Positions 32,418 through 40,886 of a DNA stretch of 64,000 nt are shown one piece after another (the stretch's first letter is position 1; each line of letters begins with the position of its first letter). Under the pieces are notes generated by a model. That model made no database searches, had not been told where the DNA came from, and saw nothing but the letters and a program-made list of their open reading frames with translations. The DNA is from AC-32 sp963719275 (GTDB lineage: Bacteria > Actinomycetota > Thermoleophilia > Gaiellales > Gaiellaceae). Location of the stretch: positions 124,001-188,000 of the forward strand of contig CAVRBT010000010.1 in NCBI GenBank assembly GCA_963719275.1. Direction: 5' to 3'. The position numbers and the translations under genes are program-made.

Positions 32418-34006
32418 CCGCGGTCGTCCCGCATGTCGAAGAGCGGCGCGTAGGACCGGATCGGCGGGAGCGAGTCGTAGTTGAGCCGCGGCGGCGGCGA
32501 CGTCGTGAACCACTCGAGCGTCGGCCCCCCGAAGGGGTCGTTCCCTGCCGGCACGCGGCGGCGCAGCGACCACCAGACGTTCACCAGGAACACGAGCACG
32601 CCAAGCGCGATCACGAACCCGCCGACGGTCTCGACGACGTTCAGCGTCGTGAAGCGCGACGGGTAGGTCGCGACGCGCCTCGGCATCCCCTCGAAGCCGA
32701 GGAACAGCATCGGGAAGAACGTCAGGTTCGCCCCGATCACGAACAGGACGAACTGCAGCTTCCCCAGCGACTCGCGCAGCAGCGCGCCCGTCACCTTCGG
32801 GAACCAGTAGTAGACGCCGGCGAAGAAGCCGAACAGGCTCCCTCCGAAGAGCGCGTAGTGGAAGTGCGCGACGTAGAAGTACGAGTCGGTGAGGTGGTAG
32901 TCGAGCGGCGGCGAGGCGACGATGATCCCGGTCAGGCCGCCGATCAGGAACAGCAGCAGGAACCCGATCGCGAACAGCATCGCGGTCGAGAAGACGATCA
33001 CCCCGCCGACCATCGTCCCGACGATCGCGAAGTACTCGAGCCCCGCCGGGACGATCAGCATCGTCGAGGTCAGCGAGAAGTACTCGTTGTTCACGCGGCC
33101 GGTCGCGAACATGTGGTGCGCCCACACCGACATCGAGAGCGCGGCGAACAGCAGGATCGAGAGCGTGAAGCCCTTGTAGGCGAAGAAGCGCCGCGCGGAG
33201 AACGCCGACACCGCCTCGGCCGCCATCCCGACGAACGGGAAGAACATCACGTACACGACCGGGTGGCCGTAGAACCAGAACAGCAGCTGGTAGGCGACCG
33301 GCCCGTAGTGCCCGCCGAAGACGCCGCCGTGCAGCCGGTCCCACTCGAGCGCCGCCATCGTTCCCAGCAGCACGGGGAACGACGTGATCGCCAGCAGGAC
33401 CGTAGCCAGCATCGACCACACGAAGGGCGAGAGCCGCGCCATCGTCATCCCGGGCGCGCGCTTGCGCACGATCGTCGCCAGCAAGGTTGCGCTCTGGATC
33501 GCGACGCCGAGAACCGCGAGGAAGACGCCGCAGATCCACATGTCCTGGCCCTTGCCGCTGGTGTTCGCGGAGTTGGAGAGCGGGTAGGTCGCGAACCAGC
33601 CGGCGCGCGCGGCGCCGTGCTCGACCGCCAGGCCGAGGTACATGATCACGCCGCCCGCGATGACCAGCCACAGTCCGAGGAGCGTCCAGCGAGGCCACGC
33701 GATCTCGGCGGCGCCGATCTGCAGCGGCACGAGGTAGATGCCGACCGCGAGCGCCAGCGGGGTGATCGTCAGGTAGATCATCCCCGAGCCGTGGAGGGTA
33801 AAGAGCTCGTTGTAGCTCTGGCGCGAGACGACCTGCATCCCCGGCTCGGCGAGCTCGGCGCGCATCAGCAGGGCCGCGATCCCGCTCGCGATGAAGAAGA
33901 TGAACGCGGCGCCGACCTGCAGCAGGCCGATCCGCTTGTGGTCCGTGCTTGCGAGCCAGCCGATCACGCCGGCCGGGCGCGGTCGCTCGAGCGCGACGGT
34001 CGTCAT
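32414..34006 (-). CDS. ctaD: Cytochrome c oxidase subunit I (haem-copper oxidase, lacks the D-channel glutamate)
   Basis: 530 residues from ATG 34006, whose ATGA overlaps the subunit II stop; an upstream GTG (34021) is less likely. Haem a ligands are in FTLHGSGMIYL and HFHYALFGG; CuB ligands in YGHPVVYVMFFP and SVWAHHMFATG. The usual GHPEVY is YGHPVVY: His and the cross-linked Tyr are kept but Glu is Val. Tyr two before the His echoes the A2-type YSHPxVY pattern, with Gly in place of Ser. Confidence 0.93.
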   Translation of the reverse strand: MTTVALERPRPAGVIGWLASTDHKRIGLLQVGAAFIFFIASGIAALLMRAELAEPGMQVVSRQSYNELFTLHGSGMIYLTITPLALAVGIYLVPLQIGAAEIAWPRWTLLGLWLVIAGGVIMYLGLAVEHGAARAGWFATYPLSNSANTSGKGQDMWICGVFLAVLGVAIQSATLLATIVRKRAPGMTMARLSPFVWSMLATVLLAITSFPVLLGTMAALEWDRLHGGVFGGHYGPVAYQLLFWFYGHPVVYVMFFPFVGMAAEAVSAFSARRFFAYKGFTLSILLFAALSMSVWAHHMFATGRVNNEYFSLTSTMLIVPAGLEYFAIVGTMVGGVIVFSTAMLFAIGFLLLFLIGGLTGIIVASPPLDYHLTDSYFYVAHFHYALFGGSLFGFFAGVYYWFPKVTGALLRESLGKLQFVLFVIGANLTFFPMLFLGFEGMPRRVATYPSRFTTLNVVETVGGFVIALGVLVFLVNVWWSLRRRVPAGNDPFGGPTLEWFTTSPPPRLNYDSLPPIRSYAPLFDMRDDRG

Positions 34007-34632
34007 TGTGAGCGCAGCCACCTCTCGAACCGGTCCCGCGGCTCGGCGATCACCGTGAAGTTCATGTCCGTGTGGTGCAGGCCGCAGAACTCGGCGCAGC
34101 GGCCTGCGTACACGCCGGCGCGGTCGACGGTCAGCTCGAACTCGGTCGTGTCGTCGGGCCAGGCGTCGCGCTTGAAGCGTAGGGCTGGGACCCAGAACGA
34201 GTGGACGACGTCCTGCGACCGCTCGACGAACTCGACCGGCTCACCGACCGGGAGATGCAGCGTCGCCGGCCGGAGGTTGTCGCCGACGACCGTCACGCCG
34301 GTCCCAGGGTAGGTGAAGCGCCAGCCCCACTTGAAGGCGGTCACGTCGACGTGCTGCTCCACGTTTGCGCCGACCGCGTCGACGTGGTTCTCGGTGGTGA
34401 ACGTGCGGGTGACGAGCACCACGACGACCACGACGAGGATCAGCGCGTAGACGAGCTCGACCACGTTCGCCTCGCTCCTCGCCGACGGCCGACGGCCGGG
34501 GCGGCTGCGGTAGCGCCACGCCGCGAACAGGACCGTCGCGAAGACAATCGTCGCCGTGACGATCATGACCCACTCGTAGAGCGAGAAGAGGCTGCCGAAC
34601 TCCGAGCGCGTGTCCGACGCGAGCGGGATCAA
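34003..34632 (-). CDS. ctaC: Cytochrome c oxidase subunit II with CuA site
   Basis: 209 residues; start TTG 34632 overlaps the upstream stop (TTGA). Two N-terminal helices (about 17-40, 58-80) and an exposed cupredoxin domain with the CuA ligands: His in SQDVVHSFW, then Cys-Glu-Cys in GRCAEFCGLHHTDMNF. No haem c domain is fused, so electrons probably arrive from QcrC. Confidence 0.92.
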   Translation of the reverse strand: MIPLASDTRSEFGSLFSLYEWVMIVTATIVFATVLFAAWRYRSRPGRRPSARSEANVVELVYALILVVVVVVLVTRTFTTENHVDAVGANVEQHVDVTAFKWGWRFTYPGTGVTVVGDNLRPATLHLPVGEPVEFVERSQDVVHSFWVPALRFKRDAWPDDTTEFELTVDRAGVYAGRCAEFCGLHHTDMNFTVIAEPRDRFERWLRSQ

Positions 34633-34814
34633 GGCCGTGACTCTGCTACCGCGAGCTCCCGTGCCGCGCGGTCGAGGTCCTCGAGGGCCTGCGAGACCGT
34701 CGTCTCGAGCACGCTCAGGTCGACCACCTCTGCCCCCGGCCCGGTCGCCGCCGCATCGATGCGCCGTCTGAACAGCCGCCTGAGCGCGCGCAGGTGCTCG
34801 TGGAGCTCGTCCAC
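34629..34814 (-). CDS. 61-residue helical protein of the respiratory operon
   Basis: GTG 34814 to a stop that overlaps the subunit II start. The sequence MDELHEHLRALRRLFRRRID and LETTVSQALEDLDRAARELA is soluble, charged and helical with coiled-coil heptads. No match to a known oxidase subunit is recognised. Tight coupling suggests a role in assembly or regulation of the oxidase. Confidence 0.6.
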   Translation of the reverse strand: MDELHEHLRALRRLFRRRIDAAATGPGAEVVDLSVLETTVSQALEDLDRAARELAVAESRP

Positions 34815-34848
34815 GGGCGGCTCTTTCCCCCGTGGGCGCTACTTGAAC

Positions 34849-35313
34849 TTAGAGCACGTAGTCGAGCAGCAAGCCGAACGCGAACAGCAGGATCGCGAGG
34901 CAGGCGAAGACGACGGATGCGTTCATTGCCCCCGCCCGCTGTGTGCGGTCGTATCCCCCGCCGCCCCATGTGCGCAAGGACCAACCACCGCTCGTGCCGC
35001 CGAGAACTGCGAAGACACCGAAGCCCGCAGCCGCGAAGTAGAACGCGGTCGGGAGCACGTGCGAAATCGGCTTGTCGGAGTGGTCGGCGACGAGCCAGGC
35101 GATCAACGTGACGCCGCCGACGATCGCGACGAGGATCAGCGCCAGGCGCCCCAGCCCGCGCAGAATCACCGCGCCCCGCGTCGCGGGCGGCGGCTTCTTC
35201 GGGTGGCGGCGCTGCCGGTCGTCCTCGGCCGGGTCGTGCCGCTCGTAGTCGACCATCGCCTGCAGCTCGCCGCTCATCGGCGAGAGCCGCTTGCGCTCCC
35301 TGCGCTCTTCCAT
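34849..35313 (-). CDS. Membrane protein, first gene of the respiratory operon
   Basis: 154 residues from ATG 35313 (an in-frame ATG at 35325 is an alternative). An acidic and basic N-terminal tail of about 55 residues precedes three membrane helices: about 58-78, 90-112 and 130-152. A GGTSGGWSLRTWGGGG loop joins the last two. No family recognised. Its start lies only 8-20 bp from the divergent TPP riboswitch. Confidence 0.6.
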   Translation of the reverse strand: MEERRERKRLSPMSGELQAMVDYERHDPAEDDRQRRHPKKPPPATRGAVILRGLGRLALILVAIVGGVTLIAWLVADHSDKPISHVLPTAFYFAAAGFGVFAVLGGTSGGWSLRTWGGGGYDRTQRAGAMNASVVFACLAILLFAFGLLLDYVL

Positions 35314-35332
35314 GGGTGGGTACATTGCCCCA

Positions 35333-35404
35333 ACCGGGGTGCCGTCACAAGCGGCTGAGATCACACCCGTCGAACCTGATCTGGTTAGGACCAGCGAAGG
35401 GAGC
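35333..35404 (+). promoter_or_regulatory. TPP riboswitch (THI element)
   Basis: The conserved core is complete: GGGGTGCC, GGCTGAGATCACACCC, GAACCTGATCTGGTTAGGA and CCAGCGAAGGGA. The Shine-Dalgarno-like GAAGGGAG is the 3-prime strand of the aptamer and ends 4 nt before the GTG of cytX, so TPP binding would directly hide the ribosome site. TACATT at 35321-35326 may be the -10. Confidence 0.93.
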
Positions 35405-35407
35405 GCA

Positions 35408-36769
35408 GTGGACGAGAGGACACCGAGTTGGGGAATCCAGCCCGTGCCCGACCGGCTGCGGGTGCTCGGGCTGCTCGACCTGACCCTCCTCTGGGGGAAC
35501 CTCTCCGTCAGCCTGCTCGTGATCGTCGCCGCGGCGGGGCTGGTGCCGATGCTGTCGTTCAAGCAGGCTCTGCTCGCGATCCTGATCGGGTCGCTTGCGG
35601 GGAGCGTGCTGCTCGGCCTGGCGGGCGCGATCGGAGCCGACGCGCGCGTCCCGGGGATGGTGCTACTGCGCGCGCCATTGGGGCGACGGGGCTCGTACGC
35701 GCCGACCGTCCTGAACGTGGCGCAGAACCTCGGCTGGTCGACCTTCGAGCTGATCATCATCTCGACGGCCGCTGCGGCGCTCTCCGAGCGCGTCTTCGGC
35801 TTCGAGGCGCGCTGGCTGTGGGCGCTCGTCTTCGGCGCGGTGTCGCTCGCGCTGGGGCTGATGGGGCCGATCGGGTTCGTCCGCCGCTACGTGCGCAAGT
35901 TCGCCGTCTGGGCCGTGGTGGCCTCGATCGCGTACCTGACCTGGTGGGCGATCGACAAGGCCGACCTGCACGAGCTCTGGCAGACGAGCGGCGAGGGAGG
36001 CCTCTCGCTCGGGCAGGGGATCGACCTGGTGATGGCGAGCGTGGTCTCGTGGACCCCGCTCGCGGCCGACTACACGCGCTTCGGGCGCGACCGGCGCAGT
36101 GCGCTCTTCGGGGCGGGCGTCGGCTACTTGCTTCCCACGCTCTGGGGGTTCGCGCTCGGCGCGGTGCTCGTGCTCGAGCGCGGACTGAGCGACCCGGCGC
36201 AGATCCCGAGCGCGGTGGCGGGCGGCAGCGTCCTCGCGGTGATCGCGCTCCTGATGCTGACCGTGGACGAGAGCGACGAGGCGTTCGCGGACGTCTACTC
36301 CACCGCCGTCTCGCTGCAGAACCTGCTCCCGCGCGCCTCGCAGCGGCTGCTCATCGTGATGGTCGCCGCGACCGCCACCGCCGGCGCGATCGCGATCGAC
36401 CTCGGCAACTACCTGACGTTCCTGTACCTGCTCGGGTCGGTGTTCGTGCCGCTGTTCGGCGTGCTGCTCGCAGACTGGCTCGTTCGGGGCGCGCACTACG
36501 ACCGCGCGGACATCTTCGAGGCGCCGCTCGTGCGCTGGGAGCGGCTCGCGGCCTGGGCGATCGGCTTCTCGCTCTACCAGTGGCTCTCGCCGGTCGGCCC
36601 GTCGTGGTGGACCGACCTCGTCCAGCACCTGAGCCCGGGCCACGCGCGGCTGACGGCCTCGCTGCCGAGCTTTGCAGCCGCCTTCGGCCTGACGCTGCTC
36701 GCGGCCTGGGTAGATTCGTTGCGTGCGGCCGCTCGCAGTCGTCGGGAACCTCTCGCGCGACCTCGTTGA
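35408..36769 (+). CDS. cytX: CytX-like hydroxymethylpyrimidine transporter (NCS1 family)
   Basis: 453 residues from GTG 35408, directly after the TPP riboswitch. About twelve membrane helices; the N terminus (PSWGIQPVPDRLRVLGLLDL then LLWGNLSVSLLV) and VVSWTPLAADYTRFGR are those of cytosine/purine/HMP permeases. Riboswitch control makes the thiamine precursor HMP the probable substrate. Overlaps the kinase gene by 47 nt. Confidence 0.88.
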   Translation: MDERTPSWGIQPVPDRLRVLGLLDLTLLWGNLSVSLLVIVAAAGLVPMLSFKQALLAILIGSLAGSVLLGLAGAIGADARVPGMVLLRAPLGRRGSYAPTVLNVAQNLGWSTFELIIISTAAAALSERVFGFEARWLWALVFGAVSLALGLMGPIGFVRRYVRKFAVWAVVASIAYLTWWAIDKADLHELWQTSGEGGLSLGQGIDLVMASVVSWTPLAADYTRFGRDRRSALFGAGVGYLLPTLWGFALGAVLVLERGLSDPAQIPSAVAGGSVLAVIALLMLTVDESDEAFADVYSTAVSLQNLLPRASQRLLIVMVAATATAGAIAIDLGNYLTFLYLLGSVFVPLFGVLLADWLVRGAHYDRADIFEAPLVRWERLAAWAIGFSLYQWLSPVGPSWWTDLVQHLSPGHARLTASLPSFAAAFGLTLLAAWVDSLRAAARSRREPLARPR

Positions 36770-37520
36770 CGGCGAGCTGCGGGCGGGCGGCGCGCCGTTG
36801 CACGCCGCACGCGCTTTGCGTGTCCTGGGGCGTCCGTCGCTCGTTGCGGTCAAGGGCGCTGACGCCGACCGGCGGCTGCTTCTCCCACCGCTCGTGCGCC
36901 TCGGCGTGCCGGTGCTCTGGCGGGGCGGCGAGGAGACGGCGGCGTTCTCTTTCCGGTATGACGACGACCGGCGGGAGATGGTGGTCGACGCGCTCGGGCC
37001 CTCCTGGACACCGGCCGACCTGCGCGGCCTCGAGCGGGTCGACTGGGTACACGTCGGTGCGCTCGCACGGTCCGACTTCCCGGCGGGGACGCTCGCGGCA
37101 CTGGCCCGCGACCGGCGCATCTCCTTCGACGGCCAAGGGCTCGTGCGGCCCGACCGCAGGGGGCCGCTCGAGCTCGACGCGCAGTACGACCCCGAGGTGC
37201 TCCGCCACGTCTCGGTGCTCAAGCTGGCCGAGGACGAGGCTCGGACACTGGTCGGCGAGCCCACCGAGGATGCGCTGCGCGCACTCGGCGTGCCGGAGGT
37301 GCTCGTCACGCTCGGCTCGCGCGGGTCGCTCGTGCTCGCCGACGGGCGGCTCGTGGCCGTACCGGCGCGGGCTGTCGACGGCGAGGTCGACCCGACCGGC
37401 GCGGGCGACGCGTTCTCGGCCGCGTATCTGGTCTCGCGCGCGTCCGGCCACGCGCCGGTTGCCGCCGCTCGACGCGCGACGGCGCTGGTGGCCGGCCTGC
37501 TCGGCCGGCAGCTGCGATGA
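36723..37520 (+). CDS. PfkB family kinase in a TPP-controlled operon
   Basis: 265 residues from GTG 36723. The PfkB signature VDPTGAGDAFSAAYLVS with catalytic Asp is clear, and AVVGNLSRDLVDGELRAGGA opens the ribokinase fold. Members phosphorylate sugars, nucleosides or pyrimidine alcohols. Being downstream of a TPP riboswitch and HMP transporter, an HMP kinase-like role is a reasonable inference, though it is not ThiD. The long overlap with cytX argues for coupled translation. Confidence 0.82.
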   Translation: MRPLAVVGNLSRDLVDGELRAGGAPLHAARALRVLGRPSLVAVKGADADRRLLLPPLVRLGVPVLWRGGEETAAFSFRYDDDRREMVVDALGPSWTPADLRGLERVDWVHVGALARSDFPAGTLAALARDRRISFDGQGLVRPDRRGPLELDAQYDPEVLRHVSVLKLAEDEARTLVGEPTEDALRALGVPEVLVTLGSRGSLVLADGRLVAVPARAVDGEVDPTGAGDAFSAAYLVSRASGHAPVAAARRATALVAGLLGRQLR

Positions 37521-37906
37521 GGGCGCTCGTCCGCACCGTCGACGGCGTCTTCGAAGTCGACCTCGACGAGGAGCTCGTGCTCGGCTCGAGCCTCGCCGAG
37601 GTCGAGCCCGATCCGGTCGCGGTCTCGCTCCCGCTGCTGATCGCCGCCGCCGCCTGCGGCTCGACGCTGGTCGCGGTGGTCGACCGGCGCCCGCCGCTCG
37701 TGGTCTCGAACGACGCCGGCCGCACCTGGCGGGAAGCAGGCGGCGGCCTCCCGCCCGGGCGGGCGATCGCAATCGCGGACGACGACCCCGACTACGTCCT
37801 CTTCGCCGCCCGCAACCGCCTGTACCTGTCGACGAACGGCGGCGTCTTCTGGCGAGCCCTGGCGCCGGAGCTCCCGGAGATCGAAGCCGTGTCCCTCGTC
37901 CCCTGA
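37517..37906 (+). CDS. Small BNR-repeat-like protein
   Basis: 129 residues, ATGA overlap with the kinase. It contains two Asp-box-like turns, SNDAGRTWREAG and STNGGVFWRAL, spaced as in sialidase or photosystem-stability-factor propeller blades. Length allows only two or three blades, so it must oligomerise or be a fragment. No signal peptide. Function unknown. Confidence 0.65.
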   Translation: MRALVRTVDGVFEVDLDEELVLGSSLAEVEPDPVAVSLPLLIAAAACGSTLVAVVDRRPPLVVSNDAGRTWREAGGGLPPGRAIAIADDDPDYVLFAARNRLYLSTNGGVFWRALAPELPEIEAVSLVP

Positions 37907-37911
37907 CCTCC

Positions 37912-37930
37912 AAGTAACAGACTGTTACTT
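37912..37930. repeat. Palindrome AAGTAACAG-A-CTGTTACTT
   Basis: Perfect 19-bp odd palindrome just after the BNR-like gene. A related 15-bp copy with the central base changed to T is at 37981. The pair lies between convergent genes and may act as bidirectional terminators or be an interspersed palindromic repeat. Confidence 0.6.
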
Positions 37931-37980
37931 GCTCGGTTGAAACGCTGTCGGAGAGCGGGGTCGCCGGGCCCAAGGCACTT

Positions 37981-37995
37981 GTAACAGTCTGTTAC
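37981..37995. repeat. Palindrome GTAACAG-T-CTGTTAC
   Basis: Second copy of the 37912 palindrome; its last base is the first base of the PhzF stop codon on the minus strand. Confidence 0.6.
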
Positions 37996-38843
37996 TAGGG
38001 CAGTCTGAACTCGCCGCGCGCGACGATTACGGCGCTGCCGCCCACCTCGACCCGCTCGAGCTCGTCGGCCGAGCCGTCGGCACGGGCGTACAGCGTCGAC
38101 GGACGGCCGATCTCGACGCCCTGCGAGATCTCGATCTCGTCGCCGAAGCCGATGCGGCCGTGGCGCGCGAGGTGCACCGCCAGCGGCCCCGCGGCCGAGC
38201 CTGTCGCCGGGTCCTCGACAACGCCAGCGCCGGGCGCGAACATCCGCACCTTCCAGCGCGAGCCCGAGCCGGCGAAGCAGCTCACGCCGAGCAGCCCGGG
38301 CACGTCGGACAGCGCGCTGACGTCCGGCCGCAGCGCCGCCACCTCCCCCTCGGCCCCCAGCGCCACGTAGACGAAGCGCGCACCGTTGTCGTAGTGCTCG
38401 ACCGGCAGCTCCGAGCGCTCGACCAGCAGCGCCGCGAGCAGGGCTTCCGCCTCGCCGAACGGCTCCCAGGTCGGCAGCGGCTGCTGCATCCGCCCGAACA
38501 CGATCCGGTCGTGCTCGCGCTCGAGCGCCACCGGGACGATCCCCATCGGCGTCTCGAGCCGGACCTCAGGCACCTGCAGCGGCCCCGCGAGCACGAACGC
38601 CGACCCCAGCGTCGGGTGACCGGCGAACCGCAGCTCGATCGACGGCGTGAAGATGCGGATCCGAGCATGCCCGCCTGCCTCCGCCGGAAGCACGAACACC
38701 GACTCCGAGAGGTTGAGCTCCCGCGCGAGCCGCTGCATCTCGTCGTCCGCGAGCCCGCGCGCGTCCGTGAACACCGCGAGCGGGTTCCCGGCCAGCGGCG
38801 TGTCGGTGAAGACGTCGGCGACGACGTACCGGAAGCTGCGCAC
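37995..38843 (-). CDS. PhzF family isomerase-like protein
   Basis: 282 residues. N terminus VVADVFTDTPLAGNPLAVF, the LNLSESVFVLP block (general-acid Glu in SESVF), FAGHPTLGSAFVL and the C-terminal EDPATGSAAGPLAVHLARHG are family hallmarks. Members catalyse isomerisations or epimerisations of small metabolites; most are uncharacterised. No phenazine genes are nearby, so phenazine synthesis is not implied. Confidence 0.92.
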   Translation of the reverse strand: MRSFRYVVADVFTDTPLAGNPLAVFTDARGLADDEMQRLARELNLSESVFVLPAEAGGHARIRIFTPSIELRFAGHPTLGSAFVLAGPLQVPEVRLETPMGIVPVALEREHDRIVFGRMQQPLPTWEPFGEAEALLAALLVERSELPVEHYDNGARFVYVALGAEGEVAALRPDVSALSDVPGLLGVSCFAGSGSRWKVRMFAPGAGVVEDPATGSAAGPLAVHLARHGRIGFGDEIEISQGVEIGRPSTLYARADGSADELERVEVGGSAVIVARGEFRLP

Positions 38844-38866
38844 GGGCGGAGACTATGCTGCCCGCC

Positions 38867-39262
38867 GTGCAGCTGGTGATCGTGCGTCATGCCGATGCTG
38901 CCTCGGGAGAACCGGACGAGCTGCGACCCCTCACCCCGGAGGGCCGCGAGACCGCCCGCGCGCTCGGGCAGCGGCTCGCCGAGGAAGGCGTCCACCCCGA
39001 CGCGGTGCTGACGAGCCCGCTCCTCCGCGCCCGCGAGACGGCACAGGAGCTCGCGCGGCCCGCGGGCGTCCAGCCGGAGCCCGACGAGCGGCTCGCCCCG
39101 GGGGCGACCGCGGAGGACGTCCGCGCGGCCGCCCTGGGGCGCGGCGAGATCGTGATCGTGGTCGGCCACCAGCCCGACTGCTCCCGTATCGCGGCGGAGC
39201 TCACCAGCGGCGAGGAGCCGGTATTCCCGCCCGGCGCAATATTCTCGATCGACCTGCCGTGA
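38867..39262 (+). CDS. sixA: SixA-like phosphohistidine phosphatase
   Basis: 131 residues from GTG 38867. The histidine-phosphatase motif VIVRHADAAS, then LTSPLLRARETAQEL and a distal His in VVGHQPDCSRIAAEL identify the family. SixA removes phosphate from phosphohistidine proteins. Four-base overlap with the ABC ATPase gene. Confidence 0.87.
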   Translation: MQLVIVRHADAASGEPDELRPLTPEGRETARALGQRLAEEGVHPDAVLTSPLLRARETAQELARPAGVQPEPDERLAPGATAEDVRAAALGRGEIVIVVGHQPDCSRIAAELTSGEEPVFPPGAIFSIDLP

Positions 39263-40110
39263 GCGCGATCGCAGTCCGTGAACTGCGCAAGTCGTACGGC
39301 TCGCTCGAGGCCGTTCGCGGCATCGACTTCCACGTCGAGCGCGGCGAGGTCTTCGGCCTCCTCGGCCCGAACGGCGCCGGCAAGACGACGACCGTCGAGA
39401 TCCTCGAGGGCTACCGGAAGCGCGACGGCGGTGAGGTCGAGGTGCTGGGAACCGACCCGGCGACTGCGCGCGGCGAGTGGCGAGAGCGCATCGGGGTCGT
39501 CCTCCAGTCGTCAGCGATGTACGAGACGCTCACCGTCGCAGAGATGCTTCGGCTCTTCGCCGGCTACTACCGTGAGCCGCGGCCGGTCGATGAGGTCGTG
39601 CAACTCGTCGGCCTGCAGGAGAAGCGCGACGATCGGGTACGCCGCCTCTCCGGCGGGCAGCGCCGCCGGCTCGACCTCGGCCTCGCGCTCGTCGGCGACC
39701 CGGAGCTCGTCTTCCTCGACGAGCCCACGACCGGATTCGACCCGCGGGCACGGCGGCAGGCGTGGGACACGATCCGGGGCCTGCGCAGCCTGGGCAAGAC
39801 GATCCTGCTGACGACGCACTACCTCGACGAGGCCGAGCAGCTCGCCGACCGCGTCGCAGTCCTGGCCCAGGGACGCATCGTCGCCTCCGGCACCCCCGCC
39901 GAGCTGACCGGCGCTGTGCCCGCCACCGAGATCCGGTACCGGGAGAACGGACGGGAGATCATCCTCGAGACCGACGAGCCGACGCGCGTGCTCCATGACC
40001 TGACCGCCCGCGCCCTCGCCGAGAGCCGTGAGCTCGAGGGTCTGCAAGTGCGGCGGCCGAGCCTCGAGGAGGTCTACCTCTCGCTCACGGAGGAGGAGGC
40101 CGCCGAGTGA
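39259..40110 (+). CDS. ABC transporter ATP-binding protein (DrrA/Nod type exporter)
   Basis: 283 residues. Walker A GPNGAGKTTTVEIL, signature LSGGQRRRLDLGLALVGD and Walker B LVFLDEPTTGFDPRAR, then the H-loop in LLTTHYLDEAEQLADR. A C-terminal extension of about 70 residues is usual in DrrA-like exporters. It is paired with the ABC-2 permease by a GTGA overlap. Confidence 0.93.
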   Translation: MSAIAVRELRKSYGSLEAVRGIDFHVERGEVFGLLGPNGAGKTTTVEILEGYRKRDGGEVEVLGTDPATARGEWRERIGVVLQSSAMYETLTVAEMLRLFAGYYREPRPVDEVVQLVGLQEKRDDRVRRLSGGQRRRLDLGLALVGDPELVFLDEPTTGFDPRARRQAWDTIRGLRSLGKTILLTTHYLDEAEQLADRVAVLAQGRIVASGTPAELTGAVPATEIRYRENGREIILETDEPTRVLHDLTARALAESRELEGLQVRRPSLEEVYLSLTEEEAAE

Positions 40111-40856
40111 GGCTCTTCTGGCATGAGCTAAGGGGCGAGATCCTCCTCTATGTCCGCAGCCGCGAGCTCGCCTTCTTCACCTTCCTGCTGCCGATCATCT
40201 TCTTCGTCCTGCTCGGCTCGACCTACGGAAACGACACGGTCGACGGGGTGCGCGGATCGAACTTCCTCGAGGCCGGGATGATCGGCTACGGCGCGATCTC
40301 GATCGCCTTCGCCGGGCTCGCGATCGTGCTCGTGATCCGGCGGGAAGCCGGGATCCTGAAGCGCCTGAGGGCGACGCCGCTCTCCGCTGGCGCGTACGTC
40401 GGGGCAGTGCTCGGCGCGTTCCTCCTCGCCTTCGCGGTCGAGGTCATCTGCCTGATCGTCCTTGGGCGCGTCCTCTTCGGAATCGGCGTGCCCGATCGCC
40501 TCGGCTCGCTGATGCTCGCACTGCTGCTGGGCGCGCTCGCGTTCTGCGGCCTCGGGATCGGCGTCACCGCGCTGATCAAGAGCGCCGAGGGCGCCTCGGC
40601 GGTCGTGAACGCGATCTACCTGCCGATGGCGTTCATCGCCGGCGCGTTCTTCTCGCCGCGGCACTTCCCGGAGGTGCTGCGCGCGATCGCCGACGTGCTG
40701 CCGCTGACGTACTTCCTTCGCCTCGTGCGCAACGTGATGCTGCACGGTCACGACATTTGGTCGCAGGGCACGAACGTCGCCGTCGTCGCGGCCTGGGGGC
40801 TGCTCGGCGTGATCATCGCAGTGCGCGCGTTCCGCTGGGAACCGCACGAGGGTTAG
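40107..40856 (+). CDS. ABC-2 type transporter permease
   Basis: 249 residues with six membrane helices; RREAGILKRLRATPLSAGAY is the ABC-2 coupling motif and FIAGAFFSPRHFPEVLRAIA the late signature. With the upstream ATPase it forms an exporter for an unknown lipid or drug. Confidence 0.9.
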   Translation: MRLFWHELRGEILLYVRSRELAFFTFLLPIIFFVLLGSTYGNDTVDGVRGSNFLEAGMIGYGAISIAFAGLAIVLVIRREAGILKRLRATPLSAGAYVGAVLGAFLLAFAVEVICLIVLGRVLFGIGVPDRLGSLMLALLLGALAFCGLGIGVTALIKSAEGASAVVNAIYLPMAFIAGAFFSPRHFPEVLRAIADVLPLTYFLRLVRNVMLHGHDIWSQGTNVAVVAAWGLLGVIIAVRAFRWEPHEG

Positions 40857-40886
40857 GTCCGGGCCGCCAGCGGGAAGGTGCAGGCG

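Noticed and set aside
32858..34312. 484-codon plus-strand frame opposite the oxidase genes
   Set aside because: Antisense shadow of subunits I and II, no family resemblance.
37995..38843. Phenazine biosynthesis
   Set aside because: PhzF-fold proteins are widespread and no other phenazine genes are nearby.
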